NCBI GenBank assembly: GCA_018812705.1
Contig: JAHJCZ010000160.1
Location: 1-45,305, forward strand
Origin: Candidatus Omnitrophota bacterium
GTDB taxonomy: Bacteria > Omnitrophota > Gorgyraeia > Zapsychrales > Zapsychraceae
Length of the DNA: 45,305 bases
Reading direction: 5' to 3'
Below, one piece after another: positions 1-8,471 of the stretch. The notes below the pieces were generated by a model that worked only from the letters and a program-made list of their open reading frames with translations, was not told where the DNA came from and searched no databases. The position numbers and the translations under genes were made by a program. The stretch's first letter is position 1. Each line of letters begins with the position of its first letter.

Positions 1-166
1 AAAATTTGCTTTTAGCGCATTAATGTACTATATTTGAAATGGATAAGAAAGCGTTACCAAATTTTCTAATATTTCACAATTTAAAGCATTTTAACCACAT
101 ATTCAAATTACAGAGAATATTCTGTTCACAATATTTAAGCCAGTAATTAATACTAGGAATACTACA

Positions 167-499
167 ATGAACGAAAAACAAGAAAAAAGACAAGAACACA
201 GATGGGAATGTTTGGTCCCTGTTGAAGGCAAAGAAGGGAGTTCTTTTGAGCAAATAAGAACTTTTGACTTTAGCAAGGGTGGATTTGGGTTTGTTTCACA
301 TTATAAAATGCCTTTAAATAAAAAGATCAATATTGAAATAGACCTGTCAAAAGATGGAGAGCCAGTTTTTGTTGTAGGCAAAGTAAAGTGGGTAAGGCCG
401 ATAGCTGGTACAGATGATTATAAGGTTGGGGTTTCTTTTGAAGAAGTTCTTAGAGGCTCAAAAGGTCGCTTGGATAAATATTTTAGCGATAAATCATAA
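167..499 (+). CDS. PilZ-domain protein (first of two)
   Basis: A 110-residue protein that is essentially one PilZ domain, the small beta-barrel that in many bacteria binds cyclic di-GMP. Both binding signatures are visible: RxxxR at residues 8-12 (R-Q-E-H-R) and D34-x-S36-x-x-G39. There is no signal peptide or membrane segment, so it should be cytoplasmic. The start ATG has a modest AGGA about 9 bases upstream. Only five bases separate it from a second PilZ gene, so the two are probably co-transcribed. No output domain is attached, so the likely mode is protein-protein signalling after ligand binding. Ligand binding is inferred from the motifs; the target is unknown. Confidence 0.9.
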   Translation: MNEKQEKRQEHRWECLVPVEGKEGSSFEQIRTFDFSKGGFGFVSHYKMPLNKKINIEIDLSKDGEPVFVVGKVKWVRPIAGTDDYKVGVSFEEVLRGSKGRLDKYFSDKS

Positions 500-504
500 A
501 AAGA

Positions 505-861
505 ATGGACATGGTAACAGCAAAAGAAAATATTAAGGATAAGAGGTTATTTGAGCGTTTTATTGCTCGTTTTCCAGCAAAAATCAAGGATTCACGCCAG
601 GATTTTGGATCTAAAGTTTCGTTGAAGGATGCCTCGGCACAGGGAGCAAGGTTTTCCTTTGTGGATAAAGTATTTCTTAATGATACTCTTACGATTGAAG
701 TTGACCTTCCCAAAACTAGCCTTCCGGTCGCCCTTAAAGGGGATGTTGTTTGGACAAGAATGAAAGAAGACAGAACTTGGGATGTTGGAATGAAGTTCTC
801 AAAAATTCGCCTCATGCTGTTATCACAAGTGTATGAAATGACCGCAGCAGCTAACAGATAG
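505..861 (+). CDS. PilZ-domain protein (second of two)
   Basis: A 118-residue stand-alone PilZ domain, related in layout to its upstream neighbour but diverged. It has RxxxR at residues 14-18 (R-L-F-E-R) and D42-x-S44-x-x-G47, followed by a beta-rich stretch ending in a V-G-M-K-F strand. A second ATG lies two codons downstream (511) and is equally possible; neither has a strong ribosome-binding site, as expected for a coupled gene starting five bases after the previous stop. It is cytoplasmic with no fused output domain. The tandem pair may give two binding affinities or two partners, but the sequence does not say which process is controlled. Confidence 0.87.
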   Translation: MDMVTAKENIKDKRLFERFIARFPAKIKDSRQDFGSKVSLKDASAQGARFSFVDKVFLNDTLTIEVDLPKTSLPVALKGDVVWTRMKEDRTWDVGMKFSKIRLMLLSQVYEMTAAANR

Positions 862-899
862 ATTCTGTTGATTCCCTTCAGCTTTGTCGTTTTTACCTT

Positions 900-928
900 T
901 TGACAATAATATAACTAAATGATATACT
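900..928 (+). promoter_or_regulatory. Near-consensus sigma70-type promoter of the sugar-transport operon
   Basis: TTGACA at 900-905, a 17-base spacer and TATACT at 923-928. It lies about 95 bases upstream of the sugar-binding lipoprotein and reads into the transporter genes. This is one of the two best promoter matches in the window. The untranslated leader is about 85-90 bases. Confidence 0.7.
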
Positions 929-1023
929 TCCTTCTCTTAAAGACTAATATCGTTCTATAAAAAACCTATATAGTGCTCAAATTTGAATTCGAAGCTAAAC
1001 TTTTAAAACTGTTGGAATTATTT

Positions 1024-2319
1024 ATGAAAAGATTAGTAGTAATATTATTATGCTTATTAATCAGTCTGGGTTGTGCTAAGAAACAAAAAGATACAAATAC
1101 GATTACTTTATGGCACTGGATGACAGACCGTGAAGAGGTTTTACAGGAATTAGCTAAGCAATATGAAGCACAAACAGGTATTAAAATCAAGATAGAGCTA
1201 TATGCCCCTTCAGAAACATATACCCGGAAAATAATCGCATCTGCACAAACAAAAGTCCTTCCGGATGTTTTTGGAATCCTAGATAAAAAAGAGATTTTTG
1301 CAGCATTTATTAAGAATGGCTTTGTTGCTGATTTAACGAACGAGTTTTCAAAAAATAATAGTGAATGGGAAAAGAGCTTGTTCCCAAAAGCATTAGATAT
1401 AAATAGATTTGAAGAAGATAATGTTTATGGTGTTAACCCTGGTATCTATGGGGTGCCGTTAGATGTAACGAATATTCAAATGCTTTACAATAAAAAACTG
1501 CTTAAAAAAGCTGGTTTTGAGAATCCACCAAAGACATTTGATGAATTTCTGGTAATGATAGGCGCTTTGAATCGTATAGGAATTACAGGTTTTGTTTCCG
1601 GGTGGGGCGAGTTATGGTTGGCAGATTGTTTTGCTTCAAACTATGCTTTTAATATTATAGGTGAAGAGAAAATAATGGCTACCTATAGAGGTGAAGTACC
1701 TTATACTGATCCTGACTGGATTAAAGTATTTGAGGTCTTTGAGACTTTGAAGAACAAAGGCGCATTGATAGATGGTATTGTTACTAAAGTAAATAAATTT
1801 GCTGAACAAGACTTTGCTTTAGAGCGCGCTGCTTTTGCTTTCAATGGCTCATGGTGCGTTAATGTTTACCAAAAAATGAATCCGGATCTTGATTATGCTC
1901 CAATGATTCCGCCATCGATTAGCTCAAATTACCCCATGAAGATCTGGGGTGCAGCTGGGTCTTCATTTGTTGTCAATAATAGTACTGTTAACAAAGATAA
2001 GGCTATTGCTTTTCTAAAATGGCTTACAGACGAAAAACAGCAAACTTTTTTATCTAAGGAAACAAAGAATTTGCCGGCGAACAGAAAAGCTCTTTCATCA
2101 ATACCCAAGGTATTATTTGATTTTGCTAAAGTTGCTGATCAGACAACACATCCAACTGTATGGAAATATAATGAGGCAGTGCTTGTTGCAGAAAAATTTG
2201 ATAAAGGGATACAGTCAATTATTATTGGAGATAAGACTCCAAGCCAAGTCGCACAAGAGGTACAAGAAGTTAAGCAGCAAGTTATGGAAAAAGAAAACAG
2301 GCGGAAGAAAAGACAATGA
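1024..2319 (+). CDS. ABC sugar transporter, extracellular solute-binding lipoprotein
   Basis: A 431-residue family 1 (MalE-like) solute-binding protein, the periplasmic receptor of a carbohydrate importer. I start at the ATG at 1024 because it opens a lipoprotein signal (M-K-R-L, hydrophobic core, then L-I-S-L-G-C lipobox); a GTG 17 codons upstream would bury it. The mature part shows family traits: a T-I-T-L-W-H-W-M start, ligand-lobe W-G-E-L-W and S-W-C-V-N segments, and an F-L-K-W-L-T-D-E-K-Q-Q stretch near the end. The TGA overlaps the ATG of the first permease (ATGA), indicating translational coupling. The substrate is not readable; the adjacent secreted glycosidase suggests an oligosaccharide. 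Confidence 0.93.
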   Translation: MKRLVVILLCLLISLGCAKKQKDTNTITLWHWMTDREEVLQELAKQYEAQTGIKIKIELYAPSETYTRKIIASAQTKVLPDVFGILDKKEIFAAFIKNGFVADLTNEFSKNNSEWEKSLFPKALDINRFEEDNVYGVNPGIYGVPLDVTNIQMLYNKKLLKKAGFENPPKTFDEFLVMIGALNRIGITGFVSGWGELWLADCFASNYAFNIIGEEKIMATYRGEVPYTDPDWIKVFEVFETLKNKGALIDGIVTKVNKFAEQDFALERAAFAFNGSWCVNVYQKMNPDLDYAPMIPPSISSNYPMKIWGAAGSSFVVNNSTVNKDKAIAFLKWLTDEKQQTFLSKETKNLPANRKALSSIPKVLFDFAKVADQTTHPTVWKYNEAVLVAEKFDKGIQSIIIGDKTPSQVAQEVQEVKQQVMEKENRRKKRQ

Positions 2320-3239
2320 GTAATGCATTGACAAAAAACAAGATTTCTTTGCTCAAAGATAATGCTTCGAGTTTTTTGTTCATTGTTCCTGCAGTAATGA
2401 TTTTTTCAGTTTTTTATATTTATCCGTTCTATGATATCTTTAAATTGTCGTTGCATGAGTGGAATGGAATTGATCTTCAAAAGCACTTTGTTGGCTTTGA
2501 GAATTTCGTTGAATTGATGAGCGATAATGAATGGTGGGGATCTTTGTGGCATGCCGGGTTCATTACCTTAGTGGCGCTAACGTTTCAGAACTTGTTGGCT
2601 TTTGCTTTAGCGTTTGCTTGTGACCGTGAACTAAAAATGAAGAACTTTTATAGAGTCGTGTTCTTTATTCCGCCGGTTCTTTCTGAAGTAGTTGTTGGCC
2701 TGATCTGGACTTGGATCCTTTATTCTGGAACCCAGTATGGAGAGCATATTGGTCTTTTGAACTATTTCTTGGACAAGATCCATTTACAGCATTTAATAAA
2801 CAATTGGCTTTCTAATCCTAAGACAGCATTGCCATGTATCGCGATTGTCCATAGCTGGAAGGGTTTTGGCTGGGGTTTCATTATGTTCTTGGCGGGCCTT
2901 CAAACAATTGATAGACAACTTTATGAAGCCGCTAAAGTTGATGGAGCGGGAAAATGGGGAATGTTGAAGAACATTACCCTGCCAATGATGATCCCGGTTA
3001 TTTGTGTTGTTGTTATTCTAACTATATTGGGATCAATGCAGGCATTTTTGTTAATTATTTCTATGATGGGGAATGGGTTGGCTGACTATACTTCAGTTCC
3101 AGTTACTAAGATAATTGACGCTATGATTGGATCGAAAAGATTTGGATATGCTTGTGCTCAAGGTGTTTCATTTGGTGTGATCCTTATAATGATATCTTTT
3201 TCGTTTAAGATAATTGCAGACAAATTGAAAAAAATATAA
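2316..3239 (+). CDS. ABC sugar transporter permease, MalF/UgpA type
   Basis: A 307-residue inner-membrane permease with six predicted hydrophobic helices. The cytoplasmic EAA loop, which contacts the ATPase, reads E-A-A-K-V-D-G-A-G-K-W-G and is followed by the typical I-T-L-P-M-M-I-P. The N-terminus (F-I-V-P-A-V-M-I-F) is typical of MalF-type subunits. It overlaps the binding protein by four bases and precedes the MalG-type partner by about 24 bases. With that partner it should form the heterodimeric channel. No ATPase gene occurs in the operon or elsewhere in the window, so a shared MsmX/UgpC-type ATPase encoded elsewhere is the likely energy source (inference). Confidence 0.93.
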   Translation: MSNALTKNKISLLKDNASSFLFIVPAVMIFSVFYIYPFYDIFKLSLHEWNGIDLQKHFVGFENFVELMSDNEWWGSLWHAGFITLVALTFQNLLAFALAFACDRELKMKNFYRVVFFIPPVLSEVVVGLIWTWILYSGTQYGEHIGLLNYFLDKIHLQHLINNWLSNPKTALPCIAIVHSWKGFGWGFIMFLAGLQTIDRQLYEAAKVDGAGKWGMLKNITLPMMIPVICVVVILTILGSMQAFLLIISMMGNGLADYTSVPVTKIIDAMIGSKRFGYACAQGVSFGVILIMISFSFKIIADKLKKI

Positions 3240-3263
3240 ATTTTAACCTGGTTAGGAGTGAAA

Positions 3264-4109
3264 ATGGAAACAAATAAATATAGAATGCTGCAATTTTTAG
3301 GCAGCGTTGTTATCCATTCTTTCCTTATTGTTTCTGCACTATCGTGCTTATTCCCTCTCTTTTGGATGTTTCGCTCTTCTTTAATGAGTCTTGATACAAT
3401 ATTTACAGATAAGTCTTTCATTCCATCAGTTATTAACTTCGGCAATTACGCTACAGCATGGATAGATGGAGGTTTTGGCGTTTATTTATTGAACAGCGTT
3501 TTATATACAGTTGTAGTTGTGACCGGTATAGTGATTATTTCATCATTAGCAGCGTTTGCTTTTTCTAGATTAGAATTTCCAGGTAAAAATTTCTTTTTTA
3601 TTATGTTTTTAGTCGCAATGATGATCCCTCTTCCTGGGAGTTTTGTGCCTTTATACGTGCTTATGACCAAGTTGGGGCTTGTCAATACGCGAATAGGTTA
3701 TATACTTTGTATGATAAACGTTGGTTTGTCCATGAGCATCCTTTTGCTTAAAACATTTTTTGATAAAATGTCTTCAGACCTAGAAGATGCTGCACGTATT
3801 GATGGTTGCAGCAAGTTAAGGATTTGGTGGCATGTAGGATTGCCATTGGCAAAACCCGCAATAGCTGTTATCATTATTTTTAATTCGCTTAATGTTTGGA
3901 ACGAGTATATATTGGCGCAATTGCTATTAAACGAAAACAATCTCATGCCTTTGCAGGTAGGATTGATGAGATTTCAAGGAGCGCATAGTGTAGATTATCC
4001 TGTTCTTATGGCAGGCCTTACTATTGCAGTAGTTCCGATTGTTTTTGTTTATTTGGTAATGCATAAGCATAGTTTTAATGGTTTAACCTCAGGGGCAACA
4101 GTTGGATAA
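3264..4109 (+). CDS. ABC sugar transporter permease, MalG/UgpE type
   Basis: A 281-residue second permease. It has six hydrophobic segments and the EAA motif D-A-A-R-I-D-G-C-S-K-L-R-I-W-W, followed by L-P-L-A-K-P-A. The start is the ATG at 3264, with AGGAG at 3254-3258 six bases upstream; a GTG at 3258 falls inside that ribosome-binding site and is unlikely. The C-terminus (N-G-L-T-S-G-A-T-V-G) is the usual MalG-like tail. The glycoside hydrolase begins 13 bases after the stop, so import and extracytoplasmic hydrolysis are probably expressed together. Confidence 0.93.
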   Translation: METNKYRMLQFLGSVVIHSFLIVSALSCLFPLFWMFRSSLMSLDTIFTDKSFIPSVINFGNYATAWIDGGFGVYLLNSVLYTVVVVTGIVIISSLAAFAFSRLEFPGKNFFFIMFLVAMMIPLPGSFVPLYVLMTKLGLVNTRIGYILCMINVGLSMSILLLKTFFDKMSSDLEDAARIDGCSKLRIWWHVGLPLAKPAIAVIIIFNSLNVWNEYILAQLLLNENNLMPLQVGLMRFQGAHSVDYPVLMAGLTIAVVPIVFVYLVMHKHSFNGLTSGATVG

Positions 4110-4122
4110 AGGATAGGCAGGT

Positions 4123-6480
4123 ATGATATTGATGCTAAAAAGAACTGAAGAAAAATATAATTTCTCTAATAAGGTATTGAGTTTTATTATTAGCGGTGTT
4201 TTGCTAGTCATTTGTTCGCAGGTCTCTTTTGCGAAAGAGCAGGTTGTAGCTGAATCAAAAGTTTCTTCACAAGATCTTGTGAAGAAAGCTTGGGAGGCTT
4301 CTTTCAAAAAAGATATTGAAAAACTTGATACTATTATCGGGCAGTGTCGTGATCTTTATGGCAATGAGGCGATTTTTCTTCAGGATAGTCTGACCGATTT
4401 TCCTATAGCAGGCACTGAAGATGAATATCAGGCATTAAATGATGTTGCAACATGTTTGTTTATTAAAGCGGAAGCTTTGATGAATACAGGAAAAACTGAA
4501 GAAGCGATAAAAGAGTTTGAAGAGATCATTAAAGAATACAAATGGGCTAAAGCGTGGGATCCTAGAGGGTGGTATTGGTCAGTTGTTGAAAAAAGCCAGG
4601 CAAGTATTGATGTTTTGACAGGAAAATATGAGGAAGAGATCCAGGAGAATTTCAAGAAAGCAAAAAGAACAAAGCCGATACTTCACACGATAGGCTCTGA
4701 AAATGTAATTGATTATACCAAGTATGGTAAGTTTCTAGAGGTAGGTACGAGCAAATATTCATATAAAATAGAGGACCTTGACGGACTTGTTAAGGCTTTA
4801 GGTGAAGGGATATATCCAAATACAAGTTCAGTTTATAATAATCCAAGATATAAAATAGTCAGACAGGAAGGGCGTCTTAGCGGCAAGCATTGGGAGTATA
4901 TTAATAGTGATGATCTTGAGGCTGCATATTTTAAATGGGTAACTGCCCCTGAGCCGCAAGGAGTAAAGCTTTTTTATACTGGAATGATCTTTGAGAAAGC
5001 TGGAATGTATCATCAAGCTCTAAAGGCATATTATGCATTGATAGTTCATTTTCCTAAGACTGTATCATGGACTAATTGGCAGACACCTTGGTATCCAGCG
5101 CAAGCGGCAATTTCTAAAATAAGGCACATTATAAGGATACATCCAGAACTCGGGTTAGATAGTAAATGGATGAAGATCCAAGTTTTAAAGGGTTTTGATA
5201 ATATTACGGAAAATGATGAGATCATTACGTACCCTGGAAGAATTGTCAATAAGGGGTTATTAAGTAAGGTTAAGGATACACTTGATCTAAAAGAAAAAGT
5301 TCCTCTAGGCAAAGTAGCCAAGGAAGTAGGTGATGGTGAAGTTAGGTTAGTCCAGTATGAGAATGGTCATTGGCAAATGTTGGTAAATGGGAAGCCTTAT
5401 ATTATTAAAGGGATTACTTATACACCAACGAAGATAGGCCAAAGCCCTGACAAAGGCACTTTAGAGAACTGGATGGAAGAAGACACGAATGAGAATGGTC
5501 GAATTGATGGACCGTATGATTCATGGGTAGATGCTAATTTTAATAATGCTCAGGATGCTGATGAGCCAGTTGTAGGTGATTTTCAGTTGCTTAGGGAAAT
5601 GGGCACTAACACAATTAGGGTCTATCATGACCCTGAGGCATTAAACAAAGAACTTCTAAGGGATATGTATGAAAAATATGGTATTCGTGTGATCGTCGGA
5701 GATTTTTTAGGAAAATATGCTAAAGGCTCTGGCGCTACTTGGTTTGAAGGAACAGACTATGAAAATGAAGAGCATAAAAAGAAGATGCTTGAATCTGTAA
5801 AGAAGATGGTCTTAAGGCACAAAGATGAACCGTACGTTCTTATGTGGCTTTTAGGAAATGAGAATAATTATGGCGTTGCATCAAACGCAGACCAAAAGCC
5901 GGAAGCTTATTTTAAGTTTGTTGATGAAGTAGCGCAATGGATCAAATCGGTTGATAAGAATCATCCAGTGGCTGTTTGTAATGGCGATACTTTGTATTTA
6001 GATATTTTTGGAAAGTTTTGTCCGAATGTTGATATTTTTTCAGCTAATGTTTATCGTGGAAATTATGGTTTTGGCTCTTTCTGGGAACAAGTATATGATG
6101 CAAGTCAAAAGCCGGCTTTTATTACAGAATATGGCTGTCCTGCTTATGCTCACCATTTGTCTTTAGAGGATGCCGAGGCAGCTCAAGCAGATTATCATAG
6201 AGGCAACTGGCTTGACATTGATGAGAATATAGCAGGAAATGCGAGAGGTGTTGGAAATGCATTAGGCGGAGTAGCTTTTCAGTGGATGGATGAATGGTGG
6301 AAAAATTATGAACCGTACATGCATGATAGAAAATCAGATGCTGTAGGTCCTTTCCCGGGTGGTTATTATTTTGAAGAATGGTTTGGTCTTGTAGGGCAAG
6401 GTGTCGGCAGGCACAGTCCTTTTATGCGACAACTTAGAAAAGGTTACTTTGTTTATAAAGAGCTTTGGAATAAGCAATAA
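4123..6480 (+). CDS. Secreted glycoside hydrolase with N-terminal helical-repeat module
   Basis: A 785-residue protein with an N-terminal hydrophobic signal ending near S-F-A (residue 37). Residues 50-160 are a helical module also found twice in the protein at 6721. Residues 280-340 look like further TPR-type helices. From about residue 408 there is a GH2-like/clan GH-A TIM barrel: V-N-G-K-P-Y-I-I-K-G, then W-L-L-G-N-E-N with E580 as likely acid/base, and F-I-T-E-Y-G with E669 as likely nucleophile. D-T-N-E-N-G-R-I-D (454-462) resembles an EF-hand-like calcium loop inserted in the barrel. It probably cleaves beta-linked glycans outside the inner membrane and feeds the upstream transporter. 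The exact GH family is uncertain (GH2-like or GH72-like). Confidence 0.82.
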   Translation: MILMLKRTEEKYNFSNKVLSFIISGVLLVICSQVSFAKEQVVAESKVSSQDLVKKAWEASFKKDIEKLDTIIGQCRDLYGNEAIFLQDSLTDFPIAGTEDEYQALNDVATCLFIKAEALMNTGKTEEAIKEFEEIIKEYKWAKAWDPRGWYWSVVEKSQASIDVLTGKYEEEIQENFKKAKRTKPILHTIGSENVIDYTKYGKFLEVGTSKYSYKIEDLDGLVKALGEGIYPNTSSVYNNPRYKIVRQEGRLSGKHWEYINSDDLEAAYFKWVTAPEPQGVKLFYTGMIFEKAGMYHQALKAYYALIVHFPKTVSWTNWQTPWYPAQAAISKIRHIIRIHPELGLDSKWMKIQVLKGFDNITENDEIITYPGRIVNKGLLSKVKDTLDLKEKVPLGKVAKEVGDGEVRLVQYENGHWQMLVNGKPYIIKGITYTPTKIGQSPDKGTLENWMEEDTNENGRIDGPYDSWVDANFNNAQDADEPVVGDFQLLREMGTNTIRVYHDPEALNKELLRDMYEKYGIRVIVGDFLGKYAKGSGATWFEGTDYENEEHKKKMLESVKKMVLRHKDEPYVLMWLLGNENNYGVASNADQKPEAYFKFVDEVAQWIKSVDKNHPVAVCNGDTLYLDIFGKFCPNVDIFSANVYRGNYGFGSFWEQVYDASQKPAFITEYGCPAYAHHLSLEDAEAAQADYHRGNWLDIDENIAGNARGVGNALGGVAFQWMDEWWKNYEPYMHDRKSDAVGPFPGGYYFEEWFGLVGQGVGRHSPFMRQLRKGYFVYKELWNKQ

Positions 6481-6508
6481 GGCCTAAATAACGGCCTTGC
6501 AGCTTTTT
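6479..6508 (+). terminator. Weak terminator-like hairpin after the glycosidase
   Basis: AAGGCC (6479-6484) pairs with GGCCTT (6493-6498), and five Ts follow at 6504-6508 after a five-base gap. The stem begins inside the stop codon. It is short, so it may only partly end transcription of the transport operon. The rest of 6509-6720 is AT-rich and carries the promoter described next. Confidence 0.4.
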
Positions 6509-6631
6509 ATAATGGCCCTGTAAAGAAGTTTATTTTACTTTTTATTTGTTATTTTATTAGGTTTTATCTGTCATAGATTTTTAATATAATGGCTGTTAAA
6601 ATTCTACCAAAGATGTGTTTTTTAAGATTAA

Positions 6632-6661
6632 TTGGCAGAATTAAAAAAAATGTTGTATACT
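6632..6661 (+). promoter_or_regulatory. Sigma70-type promoter of the two-repeat secreted protein
   Basis: TTGGCA at 6632-6637, an 18-base spacer and TATACT at 6656-6661. It lies 60 bases upstream of a gene with a very strong ribosome-binding site (AAAGGAGGAGAAGG). Together they suggest high expression of the protein at 6721. Confidence 0.6.
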
Positions 6662-6720
6662 TTAATACATATTTTCGAATTAGTTATTAAATCATAAAAA
6701 GTATAAAAGGAGGAGAAGGA

Positions 6721-7572
6721 ATGAAGAGAATTTTTATTTTAACGATGTTGTTATTGTCCGCTGTTGGTTTTGTTTCTCCACAAGCAGCTATGGCCTATAA
6801 TTTTGGTGATTTTAGGTCAGTTACTTTGACAACAAAAGCATGGGAAGCTCTAAATCAAAAAGATACTGAAGCTGTTTTAGCTTACACGAATAAGTGCTTA
6901 GAACTTTATGCTGAACAAGCCATTAAAATGCAAAGTGAGCTTACTGGTTATCCTACTGGAAAACAAGATGAGATCTTTTCTTATTGGGCATTGAATGATG
7001 TTGCCACTTCATTGTTCATTCAGGGGGAAGCATATCGTAGAGCTGAAATGAAGGAAGAAGCAAAAGCTGTTTATAAAAAGTTGATGACAGAATACACATA
7101 TGGACAAGCTTGGGATACTAACGGATGGTTTTGGAAACCTGCAGAAGCTGCAAAAGAAAAGCTAGCTATGATCGATTCTGGTTCAGTAATTGATTTTGGA
7201 GATTACTCGTCAGCTTTTATTACAGGACAAGCTTGGAGAGCATTGCCAGAAGGAGCGGTTGAAACAGTCGTACTTTATACTGACAAAGTGGTAGAATTGT
7301 ATGGTGAAAAAGCAAAAACTATGCAAGATTCATTAACTGAATATCCATGGCAATCAAAGGAACAAATCTTTAATTATTGGGCTCTTAACGACGTAGGAAC
7401 CTCTCTTTTTATTAAAGCTGAAGCTTTAAAAAAAGCTGGCAAGGTAGATGAGGCCAAAAAAGTCTATAAAGAGCTGATTAATGAATATTTTTATGCGCAG
7501 TGTTGGGATACTCAAGGATGGTTTTGGAAGCCAGCAGAAGCTGCTCAGCAAGCTTTAGATGAAATGGGGTAA
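6721..7572 (+). CDS. Secreted protein of two 131-residue repeats shared with the glycosidase
   Basis: A 283-residue protein with a signal peptide (cleavage near A-M-A, residues 23-25) followed by two tandem repeats with an exact 131-residue period, at residues 26-156 and 157-283. Landmarks recur at constant offset: F-G-D-(F/Y), (K/Q)-A-W, L-(T/L)-x-Y-P, Y-W-A-L-N-D-V, T-S-L-F-I, and W-D-T-x-G-W-F-W-K-P-A-E-A-A. The same pattern appears once in residues 50-160 of the glycoside hydrolase upstream. The helix-turn-helix look (A-x-x-x-Y-K-x-L-x-x-E-Y) recalls TPRs, but the aromatic G-W-F-W-K-P block is distinctive. There are no catalytic motifs. It is likely a periplasmic or surface binding protein; the function is unknown. 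Confidence 0.9.
   Translation: MKRIFILTMLLLSAVGFVSPQAAMAYNFGDFRSVTLTTKAWEALNQKDTEAVLAYTNKCLELYAEQAIKMQSELTGYPTGKQDEIFSYWALNDVATSLFIQGEAYRRAEMKEEAKAVYKKLMTEYTYGQAWDTNGWFWKPAEAAKEKLAMIDSGSVIDFGDYSSAFITGQAWRALPEGAVETVVLYTDKVVELYGEKAKTMQDSLTEYPWQSKEQIFNYWALNDVGTSLFIKAEALKKAGKVDEAKKVYKELINEYFYAQCWDTQGWFWKPAEAAQQALDEMG
6796..7572 (+). repeat. Two in-frame tandem coding repeats (period 393 bp)
   Basis: Repeat 1 spans 6796-7188 and repeat 2 spans 7189-7572, with every landmark residue displaced by exactly 131 codons. The proteins are clearly homologous, but the DNA has diverged, so the duplication is old rather than recent. Confidence 0.85.
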
Positions 7573-7611
7573 AAATTATTTTATAAGTATGTTCTTGATT
7601 TTTTATCTATT

Positions 7612-7660
7612 CCCTGTTCTAATGCCTCTAAGATAGGCATTAGAACAGGGTTTTTCTTTT
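7612..7660 (+). terminator. Strong intrinsic terminator
   Basis: A perfect 16-bp stem (CCCTGTTCTAATGCCT at 7612-7627 with its complement at 7635-7650), a seven-base loop, then TTTTTCTTTT. It follows the two-repeat protein by 39 bases and separates it from the next lipoprotein. Confidence 0.92.
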
Positions 7661-7736
7661 TATATCAATCATAATTAATTTTTCTTAGAGCATATTAGTG
7701 AATGGAATTTTATCTCGAAAGGGAGGAATGTTGTAA

Positions 7737-8396
7737 ATGAAAGTGTTGCATACTGTATTAGCTGTATTCTTGCTATTTATAATTGGTTGTGAAAAAAAAC
7801 CTGCTCAAGTAAAAGAAAAAGCTGTTAATAAGATTGAAGTTAAACAGAGTGAGAAAGAAGTGGTAGTCAAGAATAGTTTTAAGCCGTTTTATATTTATTC
7901 CAATAAAGGGTCGCGCGAAAATCATTATGTACCATCAGGTTTTATGCCAAACGGAAAGTGTTTAGCCTTTAGTGATGCGTATACTGAGAATTGTTACAGT
8001 GAAGAAACTTGTATGAGGATAGTTTATGGAGTTCAATGCTCAAGAGAAGATCAGAATTGGGCCGGAATATATTGGCTTAATCCACCAAATAATTGGGGTC
8101 AGAGAAAAGGTGGCTATAATTTAACAGGAGCGCAAAAGCTGTCTTTTTGGGCAAAGGGCGAAAATGGTGGAGAACAGATACAGGAAATTACAATTGGCGG
8201 TATTACCGGAAATTATCCTGATTCTGATATTGCTGTAATTGGACCTATTATTTTAACAAAGGAATGGAAGCAGTATACTGTAGATTTAAGAGGCAAGGAT
8301 CTTTCCTACATCAGTGGTGGATTTTCTTGGACAACTAGCGCTGATGTTAATGCGCAATCATGCATTTTTTATTTAGATGAAATAAAATTTGAGTAA
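7737..8396 (+). CDS. Lipoprotein with possible carbohydrate-binding beta-sandwich
   Basis: A 219-residue lipoprotein: M-K-V-L-H then a hydrophobic stretch and F-I-I-G-C lipobox, followed by a charged linker to about residue 45. The remainder is beta-rich with many aromatics and resembles CBM11/CIA30-type jelly rolls. Examples are L-S-F-W-A-K-G-E-N-G-G, then W-K-Q-Y-T-V-D-L-R-G-K-D-L-S, and the final F-Y-L-D-E-I-K-F. GGGAGGA about ten bases upstream supports the ATG. It stands alone between two terminators, so it is expressed as a single gene. The sugar-binding role is inferred from fold-like features and neighbours. Confidence 0.72.
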   Translation: MKVLHTVLAVFLLFIIGCEKKPAQVKEKAVNKIEVKQSEKEVVVKNSFKPFYIYSNKGSRENHYVPSGFMPNGKCLAFSDAYTENCYSEETCMRIVYGVQCSREDQNWAGIYWLNPPNNWGQRKGGYNLTGAQKLSFWAKGENGGEQIQEITIGGITGNYPDSDIAVIGPIILTKEWKQYTVDLRGKDLSYISGGFSWTTSADVNAQSCIFYLDEIKFE

Positions 8397-8436
8397 TTGT
8401 AATTAGTGTTTAAAACAATATATATTAACAAGTTGG

Positions 8437-8471
8437 CTGCCTTGAGATGATATTTTTCAAGGCAGTTTTTT
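8437..8471 (+). terminator. Intrinsic terminator after the lipoprotein
   Basis: CTGCCTTGA (8437-8445) pairs with TCAAGGCAG (8457-8465) across an 11-base loop, followed by six Ts (8466-8471). It lies 40 bases beyond the stop codon. Confidence 0.88.

Noticed and set aside
988-6679. TTCGAA palindromes near the transporter leader (988-993) and the 6721 promoter (6674-6679) as LacI operators
   Set aside because: Only six symmetric bases; such words are expected about a dozen times in this AT-rich window, so the coincidence is too weak to call.
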